The notes under the pieces are model-generated. The model saw only the letters and a list, made by a program, of their open reading frames with translations. It was not told where the DNA came from and ran no database searches. From Hygrocybe punicea (lineage: Eukaryota > Basidiomycota > Agaricomycetes > Agaricales > Hygrophoraceae): 64,000 nucleotides of DNA. This document shows, piece after piece, positions 48,353 through 59,767 of this stretch. A program made the translations under genes and the position numbers. Numbering within the stretch: position 1 is the first letter of the stretch; every line of letters begins with the position of its first letter. Where the stretch lies: contig OY744461.1 in assembly GCA_963556145.1 (NCBI GenBank), forward strand, positions 5,900,891 to 5,964,890. The letters are read 5' to 3'.

Positions 48353-51300
48353 TGTTGATGCCCTACTGGTGGGCTCGTCATTGGGGCCGTGAGGGCCATC
48401 GCCATCATCATTGGGCCGTGTTGGGCATCAGTGGGGCTGCTGTCGTTGTTGGGCATTGGCTGGGGGCCCTTTACGGCATTGGTGGGGCCGTTGCCGTCGT
48501 CATTGGGTGTTGGTGGGGCTGTTGGCGTTGTTGTTGGGCGTTGGCGGCCCTATTGGGTGTGGCTTGGGTGTTGTTGGAACCCCAGTTGTCGTTGAGGGCC
48601 CCTTTGGGCATTGGTGGGGCCGTCGTCGTCGTCATTGGGCGTTGGCAGCCCTTTGGCGTTGGTGGGGCATTGGCAGCCCTGTTGGGTGTGGCTTGGGCGT
48701 CGTTGGGGCCGCCGTCATCATTGGGGGCCTTTGTGAGGCCGTCACCGTCGTTGTGGGGCATTGGCAGCTTTGGGGCGTTGGTGGGGCGTTGGCGGCCCTG
48801 TTGGGTGAGGCTTGGGCAGTGTTGAGGCCACCGTCTTCGTTGGGGGTCTTTAGGGCATTAGTGGGGCCATCGTTGTCATGGTTGGGCGTAGTGGGGCTGT
48901 CATCAGCGTTGTTGGGCGTTGGCCGCCCTGTTGGCATTGGCGGGGCCATCGTCGTCATTGTTGGGCTCCGTGGTCCTTGTCGTCCCGTTCTGCCATCCCG
49001 GTCGTCCTCGTTTCTGTCGTCCCCATGCCTGTGCCCGCTGTCCTCATCTTCGTTGCCCCTGCCCATTGTCGTGGTTCCTGGTTCCCGTTGTCACATTCCC
49101 CTTTCGCACCATCATCGCGTTTGTTCGTTTACCCTGTCGCCCGCATCCCAGTTGTCCTGTGTCGTCCTGTGTCCGCTGTCTCCTTGTCGCCCGCATCCGC
49201 CTCCATGTCCACTTGTTGCTGTTGCCTTGTTCATGCTCATTTGGCACGAGGGTGCGGGAAAAAAAACCTACAAGTGTTTAAATAGTCAGTAGAATAAATG
49301 AACAAGATAAATAGAATACTTACCTGGGGTGCTCTGGCATCCGCACCCGTTGTCATGTCGTTGTTGAAAACAACAAGTGTTGTTGAACTCGCACGCGAGA
49401 ATTTCAACCAGAATTGGCCGATATCCAAAACGGGGTCGAGTTGCCATATAGGGAAGGGTGGCTGGATTTTCTTATTATTATTATATATACTACAACACCT
49501 CAATGGCCAGGGCAAGACCCTGAAGAGATGTAGGTATGATATACCTACCCCGAGAGGAGTTTTTGTATTTTATTTCATTTTATATTGGGAGATATTCACA
49601 ATGCATTTTATGCCTCTGCCAAAATTGGACCCTTAAACAGCTAACTTTGCGAGTACATGTCTGAAAAATCCAAAATTAATTCTAGGAGTACTAAGGAAGG
49701 TGTACATTGTGTTCCAGACAAGTGCCTTGTAGTTGGTGTGGCAGGGAATGTGTTGCAGCCAAAATGTGATGAACTTGTCACTCACCTTCCATTCATGATT
49801 GTGTCTGCTTATATGGACTTTTGATTGTCTGCAAAGCTCCAAATCAATTTTGGCTACCACACATTCCTTGCCACACCAACTACCAGGCACTTGTCTGGAA
49901 CACAATGTACACCTTCCTTAGTACTCCTAGAATTAATTTTGGATTTTTCAGACATGTACTCGCAAAGTTAGCTGTTTAAGGGTCCAATTTTGGCAGAGGC
50001 ATAAAATGCATTGTGAATATCTCCCAATATAAAATGAAATAAAATACAAAAACTCCTCTCGGGGTAGGTATATAATACCTACATCTCTTCAGGGTCTTGC
50101 CCTGGCCATTGAGGTGTTGTAGTATATATAATAATAATAAGAAAATCCAGCCACTCCTCCCCATATGGCAACTCAACCCCGTTTTGGATATCGGCCAATT
50201 CCGGTTGAAATTCTCGCGTGCGAGTTCAACAACACTTGTTGTTTTCAACAACGACACGACAATGGGTGCGGATGCCAGAGCACCCCAGGTAAGTCTTCTA
50301 TTTATCTTGTTCATTTATTCTACTGACTATTTAAACACTTGTAGGTTTTTTAACCCAGACCAAACGAACGCGAACGCAACAGCAACAACAAGTAGATGCA
50401 GTGCGGGCGACAAGGAGATGGAGGACGCAGCCGTGAACGGGAGCAACCCAGGATGACCACGACAGCAAGACCGAGAATGACGGGAATGACGATGACGGGG
50501 TGAATGAACGAACGCTACGACGGCGCGAAAGGGGAATACGACAACAGTAACCAGGAACCACAACAACGGGAAGACGACAACGGGCAGGGGCAACGAAGAT
50601 GAGGACAGTGGGCACAGGCAGTGGGCATTGGACGGGGATGGGGACGGGGACAACGGATGACGGAAACGAGGATGATGGGGACGGGGAAACGGGACCATGA
50701 GGACCATGGAGCCCGAGACAACAAGGACAACGGCAACAGGGACGACAAGGAAAACAGGGACGATGACGAGGATGACGAGGAGGACAGCAAGCAAGGGGAC
50801 AGGGATGGGGGCAACGGACGACGGGCGATGGAAACGACGAGGGAACGGGATGACGAGGACAATGAGACCGGGACAACGAGGACAATGGCAACAGGGACAA
50901 CGAGGATGGAAACGGCGAGGACGGGACAGCAAATGGGACAGCAATGACAACACGAACGGCACAGGGCCGACGGCCGTGGGCCACCACACGGGAACAGGGA
51001 CGACAATGACAACGACAACAACGAGGATGGGGACGATGAGAACGACGACAAGGACAGCGAGGATGGGAACGGGAACGGGGACAACAGGCAATGGAAACGA
51101 GGACAGCCGGGACGAGGGAACGGGATGACGACAACGGAGACCGCAACAACGAGGACGACGACAATGGGGACGGTGAGGACGGAAATGGCGAGGGACAGCA
51201 AACGGGACGGCTACAGCAACACGAATGGGAACCGGGCCAGACGGGAACGACGACGATGACGGGGGTGACGAGGGCGACGCGGAGGGGCGTGGACATGTAG
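48353..51300. repeat. Large palindrome with low-complexity outer arms
   Basis: Inner arms 49258-49768 and 49845-50357 are near-identical reverse complements around a spacer of about 75 bp. Outer arms (48353-49257 and 50358-51300) are GTT/GGC- and ACG/GGA-rich and match inverted more loosely; for example GGCAGGGGCAACGAAGATGA at 50583 matches the reverse complement near 49060. Each inner arm has an exon-like segment (CAACACTTGTTGTTTTCAAC), a donor GGTAAGT and an acceptor ACTTGTAG just before the low-complexity part. Long frames in the outer arms are composition artefacts. Confidence 0.75.
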
Positions 51301-51690
51301 GTAACCCCGGTATGTAATTTTTTAGGTCCCCCCTGTTTCCCTCCCCTTTCCCTCCCCTTCCCCCCGTTTCCCTCCCCTGTGCCCCTTCTCCCCCTGCCTA
51401 TCTCCTGCCCCCTGCCACCCCCTCCCATCCACCTCCTGCCCTTCTCCCCTTGCCCACCCCCTCCATTCCCCCTGGTCATTTCCCCCTCTCCTCTTCTCTC
51501 CACCACCACCACCACCACCTCCCACCCACATCCCCTGATAATATAATGTAGATATGTATATAATTAAGCAAAATAATTATGTGATTTGCGATGTCTATTT
51601 TAAGTAAGTTGCTAAATGTAAATTATTTAAAATTATGTTATAACATATGATATAATGATTTATTGGTATGATTACTTAGCAGATGCTGAG
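51301..51690. other. CT-rich then AT-rich spacer, no gene
   Basis: Polypyrimidine stretch (51330-51530) followed by AT-rich DNA. Confidence 0.5.
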
Positions 51691-51955
51691 CAGGGTGAGA
51701 CATCCTAGAAAAGGCTGTGGGATGTCCCACAAGCTGACAGGGATGTCCCAGATAAGCTGTGCGATGTCCCACAGGCTGGCTGGGGGCTGAGAGGGATGTC
51801 CCAGACAAGGCTGTGGGACATCCCATCCCGACTGTGGGATGTCCCACAAGCTGACAGCAATGTCCAAGAGAAGGCTGTGGGACATCCTACAAGCTCACAG
51901 GGATATCCCAGAAGCTGAGAGGGATGTCCTAACCAAGCCTCTGTGAGATGTCCCC
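51691..51955. repeat. Short tandem array of GGGATGTCCCACAAGCTGACA
   Basis: Units combine GGGATGTCCCA with CAAGCTGA or AGGCTGTGGGA. The core word equals that of the array at 34.6-35.4 kb; a single further copy lies at 52532. Confidence 0.7.
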
Positions 51956-52659
51956 TTACTTTAAGCCCAAGTCCACTTTCCTCAAGAAGCACTCTAACCT
52001 TAACATAGATTGAAAATTAGATCTCTCCTCTGCATCTGCATCCCAGTCAGCCATTGTATGCACAGCCAATAATGTAATAACCACTGATATCCTGATCAAA
52101 TCCTCTTCATAATACACTTGTTGAATTTTCAGCTCAGCCTCCTCTGCATATGTAGCCCCACTTCTCTTTGTTTATTATGCATGCTCTGCTCAATCACTCC
52201 CCTACAAGCTTCAGATTGCCACATGCACAAGGGATTGGTTTACTAGAAGCACACCCTCCTCTTTCCCATCTCATTACCCAAAATCTCCAGCCCTTTTCCT
52301 CTCCTACTCCTTCTGTCTTTCTATGTGGAAACAACTGAAGGAGAATCAGCTCTGTGACTCTCAAAAGAATAAGCATGTACAATCTTATACTATGCTATCG
52401 CACCCATGGTACCTATAGTGGCCATGACAAGGCCTTGAAATTTACAACTAGATGGTATCATCATTCTGAGTTTTCTATTAAATACCTATGGAAGGGGCGT
52501 CTCAAATTCCCCCAGACACCTCCTCTGGTAGGGATGTCCCATGGAGCCACAACACCAAATGTCATCCCATGGGCCATCCCATATACCGGACTAGTGGGGT
52601 GTGGGCCATTGCTTTGCATGGCATATTACTTGTCCCTTTTTTTAGCAAGAGAACAAATA
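51956..52659. other. No confident gene
   Basis: Short frames without recognised motifs. It may contain the 3' end of the Helitron fragment, but no CTRR end with hairpin could be fixed. Confidence 0.35.
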
Positions 52660-55160
52660 TTAAGATTGAGCATATATAAACAGTACAGCATTATTACCAT
52701 TACATGACAATAAATTAATATTTGAAAAGTCATCTATATCACCTTCATTCATACAAATTGATCTAGTTGATATACCATCATGAAACCATACCATACTTTT
52801 GATGAATATACGGGCAGTAAAATGTGCATCACCAAAGTACACAATTCCTCTCAATGTGAAAGCAGTGGATATGTCATCAATTGACAAGTTTATAATTTGA
52901 CTAACTATTAAATTCTCAATAGAGTCAATTGTAAACATGATTAGAGGTAGAATTTTGTTAAATGCAATAAATTTAGTAATCTCTCCCCAACACAATTGAC
53001 ATTTGTGCCATTGTCTATTAGCTATGATTTGAGCAAGACATGCTGAGATTGTTCCAGAAAATGAATATGAACAATGAAAGATGGCATCACATCTATCATT
53101 TTCCAGAATGGTTATGTTTTCACAATTCATACATTTAAGACAAGTTGAAGTCATTGGTTCATTTGCTTTCATTATATAATAGGCCAAATCACTTATGGCA
53201 ATGCCAACTTGACCATAAGGAAATATTTCGGGTTTATCTTGATGCAATAAATGTCTGATTGTATTTCTAACTGTTTCTAAATCTGTTGTGTTATTCTTTG
53301 ATCGTTTGAATCCTAAGCTCAAAATCTTTAATATTTCATTGATGCTATTGAATCTTTTTTTCCAACTTGATGGATCTTCATTCCATATTGCTAGTAATAT
53401 TGTAAAGAGTGAATCATAAGCACAGCTCCAATCTTGCGCATCCCATATAAACCCTTTTGGTTCATTTAATTCAATAGTACTTGTTTTTCGTTTTTTTTCA
53501 CTATGGAAGATGAACCTACAACTTGTTGTAATTTTCGTTTGTTATTTTGCAATACATTGGCTGTGGAATTTTTATGAGTGACAGTGATTGGAACAGTTTC
53601 TTTTGCAGGAACGAAGTTGAGGTTTCTGAAATCTGCCTTTTGATTTTTGTTCATAGGTTTAATTAATTGCCATGGAGAGGGCTGTGTTGTGTATTGATTT
53701 AGTTGCTCCATGGCTTTCCATGCAATAGCATGATGAATGTTTTTTGGAATATATGACTTTCCTTTCCATTTTCTAAATCGATCAATGATAGAATTTCGCT
53801 GATCTCCCTTGACATGGTCTGGTAATAATCCTTGATATTTCAGTTTGGTAATCTCATCAAGCAGTTCTAATTCTCTGAATTCTTGTCTGAGATATCCAGA
53901 AGCACCCCCAGTAATTACTTTAGGATCAAAGCCTTGCATGATGATAGTTCCTGCTGCAGAAGCACTTCTTGATAAGCAAGTATAATAGGATTGGTGGTTT
54001 CTACAACTACTGAAGTCAACTACATTGTTAGGACGAGTATGTCCTTGACATGCATAATCAGTCATTGCAAAATTAGGCAGTACCAACACTTGTTCTCTTG
54101 ACAAAGATATCACATCATCACTGGGTAATGAGCACATGGTGGAAGTGACATGTTTTGTAATTGGCACCACATTTTCAGGAAGTCCTTCTATGTTAATTCT
54201 TTTTGGAGGATTCAATAATCTGACCAATAAAGTGTCCAGTACAGTTTGTTGCTCAGGACCTATTGCACTCTGCCAACCCACAACTATGCCCTCTGCTCCT
54301 TTGGTAATGCAGCACTCTGTTGCATCATTGTTTCTCAGCATCACTGGCATGCCTACACATAAGTCCAATCTTCCTGGTATATGATCAGAGGATGATGCAT
54401 GTGGTTGGCTCCAAAGTAGTTTTTGGAGTGAAGGTTCCAATATCTTTGTGTGTCAAATAGGATCCAAAATTGTTAACATGTGATAAGATTTTCTTTTGCT
54501 ATTGGAACTAGTGGGATCATTCCATCTGTCTATGGAATAGAATGATGTTAATGGTCTCCTATTTTCAGCACCAAAACGTTGAATACCAAGTTCATTGATT
54601 TTGTCTTTTTGTGCATTCAATGCAGTTATAACTGACACATTCCTGAATTTCTTTTGGGCTAATTTTGGATCATTTGGACCTTTTCCTGCAACACGAGTAC
54701 GAAGAAATGCAATATCTTTGGGAGTACATGCTTTGTACCTCATGTTTTCCAAAGCAAGCCTCAGTTGGACATCTTCTTCTGACTGATTTGTTTGTCTCAT
54801 ATTTTCACGTAATATAACAACTGTTGTAATTTGATGCCAAAGAGCTTTGCCTATAGCAGCTTCCTGATTTGCTATAGTTTGACTGGAATTGATTTGGACA
54901 CCAACGGTTCCAGAGTACAAAGGAGCACCACTCATAGCTGGTGGAAGTTGGCCAAAATCTCTTGCAAATATCATATTAATGCCACCAAAGGGTTCATCAT
55001 AAACACCACGTGCTTTTGCACACTGAGCACTGATTTTATACATATCTCTGCAAGATAACATTGACACCTCATCAATAAAAATGTAATCCACACCATCAAG
55101 ATTGGCACGGACTTGTGCAAGGGAACGAGATGATCCTCCCTGATTAATTCCCAGACTTTG
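52660..55160 (-). pseudogene. Helitron-type PIF1 helicase fragment with C-terminal cysteine-protease-like domain
   Basis: The frame starts inside the helicase (GVDYIFIDEVSMLSCRDMYK, motif II) and continues through GGINMIFARDFGQLPP, VVILRENMRQ, LCVGMPVMLRNNDATE and TDYACQGHTRPNNVVDF, as in Pif1-like helicases of Helitrons. The Walker A region and any Rep nuclease are missing, so it is 5' truncated. A TGA at about 54453 (CGA expected) and a frameshift in an A-run near 53495 break it. The last 270 residues, from GFIWDAQDWSCAYDSLFTIL to FGDAHFTARIFIK and WFHDG, show a Cys...His...Asp order like a USP/OTU-type peptidase; this tail is inferred by pattern only. Confidence 0.7.
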
Positions 55161-56989
55161 TTGTATTTGTCCAGAGCATTGTGGATAGCATCTGCCCGAC
55201 GTCGCAAAGCCTTGGATATATGCACTCGGAGTTTGTACCCTGTGCAGGACAGTCAGTTAGTGTTATAGACAGGAAAAATATACCTCACCAGTCCTTGACA
55301 TATTGAGCTTCGAGTGTTCAAATAAGCGTTGGACAACTAATCACTCAAGTTCATCGAGAGCCAAACAATAGTTTCGATGGGCAAGGTTGGAAACGACATC
55401 ATTATATTCTGGACAGTCAGATGTCCACCAAGCTTCAATACAAAGTTGGTCTTCAATCTGTGCAACGTTTGCTTCGGCACGTTGGAGCCTGTTATAGGTG
55501 GTTGTGACCGCTCTATTGGCTTTTGTCTGAGCTGCACGGATTCCAACTGTTGCTGGCATCTGCACAATAAAGCTTGCCGCAGCACGGGCTTGATCCCATT
55601 TGATACTGAAAAAGCATTGACAATTCATACTCTTGCAAGATGGTTGCAACTTACCATGCATTTTCCAGTTCTTGTAGTCGTTCGACATATACAAATTGAA
55701 GGGTTTCCTCAGGAGGTTCATTCTTCAAGCCTCGCAGATATTCTTTTTCCTGCCGCAGATATTCCTCAAAGTCCTCATCAGAGATATTTAATTCAGATTG
55801 AATGCCATTCAATTGTCTTGCCATACCAGTGGTGATTTCAAGGGCTTCATTGTAATGAATCAATAAATACCTCCCTGATTATAGTTGTTACCCAAAATTG
55901 AAGAGCAAAAGACTTTATACCACTTACCCAGCTGAGCATACTTATCTTCATCCCAGAAACCGAAGTGTTCGAGCAGTGCCTGGTGGAAATGGAATAGACT
56001 TGCATGCCGAATGCTTGGTGCCAATTCATCTGAAGCAGAAAACACTCGTTCGCATCTGTCAAAATCTGAACGGCCGGCTCCTTTAACATGGAGAGGAAGC
56101 CATTCAAGCTGGCAAGCTCGATTGTGAGCATGGCCGTGGAATGCTCCAACAAAGCAACAAAAATGCTTTTCATGAGCAGTGGGGCCAAGAGAGCTGGCAT
56201 CAAGTGTCTTTGAGAATGCACAGCTGATGTCATACCCACAACCAATGTCTTCCCCATACACTTCCATGAGCTTATTGGCCATCGCAAGTGGGTATTTAGC
56301 ACTGAAACAGTAAATCTGAGCTTGAACAGCTATCAATGAAACAGCGGAGACTCACAGTTCTCCACTTCTAACCATGTCACATACAAGAAGCACAAACCCA
56401 TGATGGCAAGCAGTAATGAAGATACCAGTCTCAGAAAACATGCTGAACATTCGTTTTTGCTGTTCCAGGCTTGCATTTTTCCACTGCAAGATACATATTG
56501 CAATGGGATCATCCTCAGGGACAACCTCCCAATCAGCACTGAATTTGTCATCATCACCATGTTTTGTTGTCTGTCCCTACAGAACAAGATTAAAACAGAA
56601 CAAAATTCTTCTAAAGTCGAACTTACTGATTGTATGGTTCGGGTTCTAACCTCATCCTTAAATTGATCCACTTCCTCACAGGAGAGCCAATGGTCACTGC
56701 TCAACCTTCGTGAGTCTGGTAATTCCTCTTTTTGCTGTATCAAAGCATCAGAACGCTTTGCTGAATTGTTTCCATCCATTTCGCAATGAAATGAATGTTC
56801 AAGTGGTGGCTTGCCCTGAAGCTTGTAAAAGCATGGCGGGCACACATTTTTCAGATGCCAGTTTGGTTCATTTCGACCAAGAACGACTTTGATACGGTTG
56901 TCAACTTGTCGAAGGATCTGGAGATAGATATCATATGCGACAGATAACTGGTCACATAAGTAGCACTGGTAAAGAATCTATTTATAGTT

Positions 56990-58332
56990 TAGTGTTGCCG
57001 TAGTTCGGTTCCGAACCTAGCCGAACCCGGTTCAAACCCCGAACCGAACCCGAGGTTCAGTCTAAGTTCAGCCAAGTGCTGAACCGGACCGCGGGTTCAG
57101 TTCCGGGTTTCAAGGCCCGCCGGATTTCCTGAACGGCTCCAAACCGCGTCCAAACCGCGAACGCAGCTAGTTTTACGGTATTTATTTCATTTGTTTTTCG
57201 TATTTCTTGACTTACTATTTCGTGTTAAATGGTATCATGTGACCGGCCGTGACCGTGTAGCTTTCACGCAACACAACATCAACACTCAACGCGAAGGTCA
57301 GTTTCAAGCTTTTCTTAACTTTACTAATGTCATTTGCGACAGGGAACTCGACCGCGACCACGTCGCGGCCACACCCATCTTGGCACAAGATGGATGCCAA
57401 CGCCAACCCAATGCCAACGGACGCGCGACAGCTGCAACACCACCACCACCACCACCACCACCACCAGCGGCGGCAACAGAAATGGGAACGGCTATGGCAA
57501 CCAGGCAACGACGATGGCAACGGCCAGCAGCAGCAGCAACAGCAGAAGCAGCAGCAGCAGCAATAGAAGCAGCAGCACTGGCAGCAACGGCAGCAGCAAC
57601 AGAAGCAGCAGCGCCGGCAGCAACGGATGCGCGACAGCTGCAACACCACCACCACCACCACCACCACTACCACCAGCGGCGGCAACAACAACGGCAACGA
57701 CAACCACGACGGCCAGCAGCAGCAGCAGCAGCAACGGCAACGGCAACGGCAGCGGCAGCAGCAACGGCCACGACAGCAGTGGCAGCAGTGGCAGCAGCAA
57801 CGGCGACGGCAGCAGGAGCAGCGCCGGCAGCGGCAGCAACGACGGCAGCAACGACGGCAGCAGTGACGGCAGCAGCAGCAACAGCGGCAACAGCGGCAAC
57901 GGCGGCAACAGCAGCAACGCCACAGCAATGGCAGCAACGCCACGGCAATGGCAGCAGCAGCAACAGCAGCAACAGCAGCAACGGCAGCAACGGCAGCGGC
58001 AGCAGCAGCAGCAGCAACAACGCCAACGGCCGCAGCAACAGCAGCAACGCGATGGCAGCAGCAGCAGCAGCAGCAGCACCGGACGGCTCCCCCGCAGCCC
58101 AACTACCTCGCGAAGTGTAGCGCCGTATCAATTGATACGTGCCTGCCATTCGCGAGGAGAACGGAGCTCACGGGGTGAGCCAACCTCGGTCTGAACCCAG
58201 ACCGAACGCGGCGAGACGGTTCAATGCCGTCCGGGTCCAGGTTTGGCCATGCGCCAAACCGGACCCGAAGTTCAGTTCGCGGTTCCGCCAAAAAGGCTCG
58301 GAACCGGACCGAACTGAACTTCGGCAACACTA
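56990..58332. mobile_element. hAT-type non-autonomous element M4
   Basis: Ends TAGTGTTGCCGTAGTTCGGT and ...CTTCGGCAACACTA; exact 8-bp duplication TTATAGTT (56982-56989, 58333-58340). Same build as M1: intron-like segment (AAGGTCAGTTTC to GCGACAG), conserved ATGGATGCCAACGCCAACCC, two blocks of CAC repeats, long CAGCAACGGC repeats, one nested-palindrome module. Inserted in an intron of KDZ #2. Confidence 0.9.
58106..58157 (+). other. Nested-palindrome module, copy 8 (in M4)
   Basis: Inner CGTATCAATTGATACG; outer arms CCTCGCGAA and TTCGCGAGG. Length 52 bp. Confidence 0.65.
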
Positions 58333-59327
58333 TTATAGTTGGTTAATCGAGGAGCAGCAAACCGAAGTATGACTCAAACTATGCAGGTGACAGAGCTTTC
58401 GAGCCTTGGATTGCAGGGAATACCTGGGACACACCCGATGGGTTTGTCGATATGTGGCTAGGGTGCGCAATGAGATAGCGACCATCGGGTAAAGTGGGGA
58501 TGACCCAATGTATCCGTTTTGAACTAGCGTAACATTCGAATATTCATCCTTTGGTAAAATACCAAAACTCGATGACTTGCGATCTGTTGAGTGGTTAGCT
58601 ACCTTGTATGATGGACATAAGGTAGCATCTTACAGAATATGTTGACAACGTCAATATGTAGCCTGTCAGTTGTTTCCTCGTCAGGTAGGACTGCTGCTCG
58701 CTGATCTTCACCCTCGTGCAGGCGATATTCCAAGTACACATCAACCAAAGCGTCAATTTGGAGATTCCATTGCACCGTCCGGCGATTTATGCGATTTATG
58801 CGTTCTCTGGTATCTGGACGTCGACTTGAATTGATACATCAGTGGTTGTGGATCTACATTTGCATTGGAACTTACATGCCTGCCCAACTCATCAGTGTGT
58901 TGGCAACATCCATAAATTCGTTATGTTCCCCTCCAGCGTGGCTAAGATCAAAAGCCTCCTCTCCCAGCAGCACGGAGTCGAAAGCCCAGGAATCATCGTG
59001 GTCGTACATGCTTGGATCCATCTCTTCAACAGCTTCGCGGTCTTTGTAGCTCAAACCTGGATACAGTGTCAAGTCGTAGTCTGTGTTGTTAGAATAGCAT
59101 GTACCTGCAAGGGCTGACTGCCATACAGCTGCTTGAGAATCCATTCGCTTCCTCTGACATCCAGCGCGATAGACAGTTCGGTGTTCCCAGCACTTTGCAG
59201 TGGTCACGACAGTGATCCACTTGGAAACACCCCCTGTACGAGTCCCTTTGCGATACATATTAAGTCGCCAGCACCAGCAGTAGCAGCACCAGCAGTAGCA
59301 GCACCAGCAGTCAGGTTCCGAACACAT

Positions 59328-59603
59328 CAGCCTTAGATAATCAAGTTGATAATCAAGTAGATAACGATAACGATCTATTGATAACCATACAGATAAGATA
59401 CAACATACAGATAAGATACAACATACATGCTGTTACAATGAGAGCGTTGTTATTGCTGGAGTCAATGTTTTCCCAATATAGAAGGTGGATTGATGGGCGA
59501 TGTTTGAGGATTATTCGGACTGGTATTGCTGGAGTCGGGGAAACCACGGACCACAGCCTAATAAGGCTGGACGCATCAACCATTAGACCAGGCTTATAAG
59601 CGT
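59328..59603. other. Spacer between KDZ #2 and LTR element C, no gene
   Basis: AT-rich, with a short tandem ACAGATAAGATACAACAT (59388-59425) and, just inside KDZ #2, a CACCAGCAGTAG microsatellite (59268-59312). Confidence 0.5.
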
Positions 59604-59751
59604 TGGAGAGATACTGGGGGTACCCTCGGGGTGCTCAGAGGACGCGTGCGTCGGAAAGACTAGGATAGGGTATCTACTACATCCAGATCTGCTAACTCAC
59701 TGGATCAACCGTGGGAACTGAGTCACATGATCCATCCTCACTACCACTCCA
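59604..59751 (-). repeat. 3' LTR of element C
   Basis: 148 bp; partner of 30829-30976. Confidence 0.85.
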
Positions 59752-59767
59752 AGTGCCCCTCCTCCAC

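Larger units (their letters stand above)
55145..59327 (-). pseudogene. KDZ transposase #2 (CxC2-type), interrupted by M4
   Basis: N-terminal part 59327 to about 58620 (AFDLSHAGGEHNEFMDV; RRTVQWNLQIDALVDVYLEY). After M4, exons are 56947-56627, 56576-56356, 56301-55928, 55874-55655, 55605-55289 and 55239 to about 55160, all with GT-AG borders. Diagnostic blocks: CPPCFYKLQGKPPLEHSFHC with MDGNNSAKR; FSETGIFITACHHGFVLLVC; CGYDISCAFSKTL; HGHAHNRACQLEWLP; FDRCERVFSASDEL; GYKLRVHISKALRRRADAIH. These are the KDZ catalytic region and helical tail. A TGA at about 55342 and loss of the end at the Helitron junction make it inactive. M4 lies just upstream of the acceptor at 56948, in an intron. Confidence 0.82.

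Noticed and set aside
48411..49292. Frames of 150-300 codons at 48.4-49.3 kb and 50.3-51.5 kb
   Set aside because: All six phases are nearly open because of GTT/GGC and ACG/GGA composition; no motif, no conserved start.
52850..52890. TCAATTGA near 52870 as a ninth nested-palindrome module
   Set aside because: No paired inner or outer arms; it codes SIDD in the Helitron tail and is coincidental.
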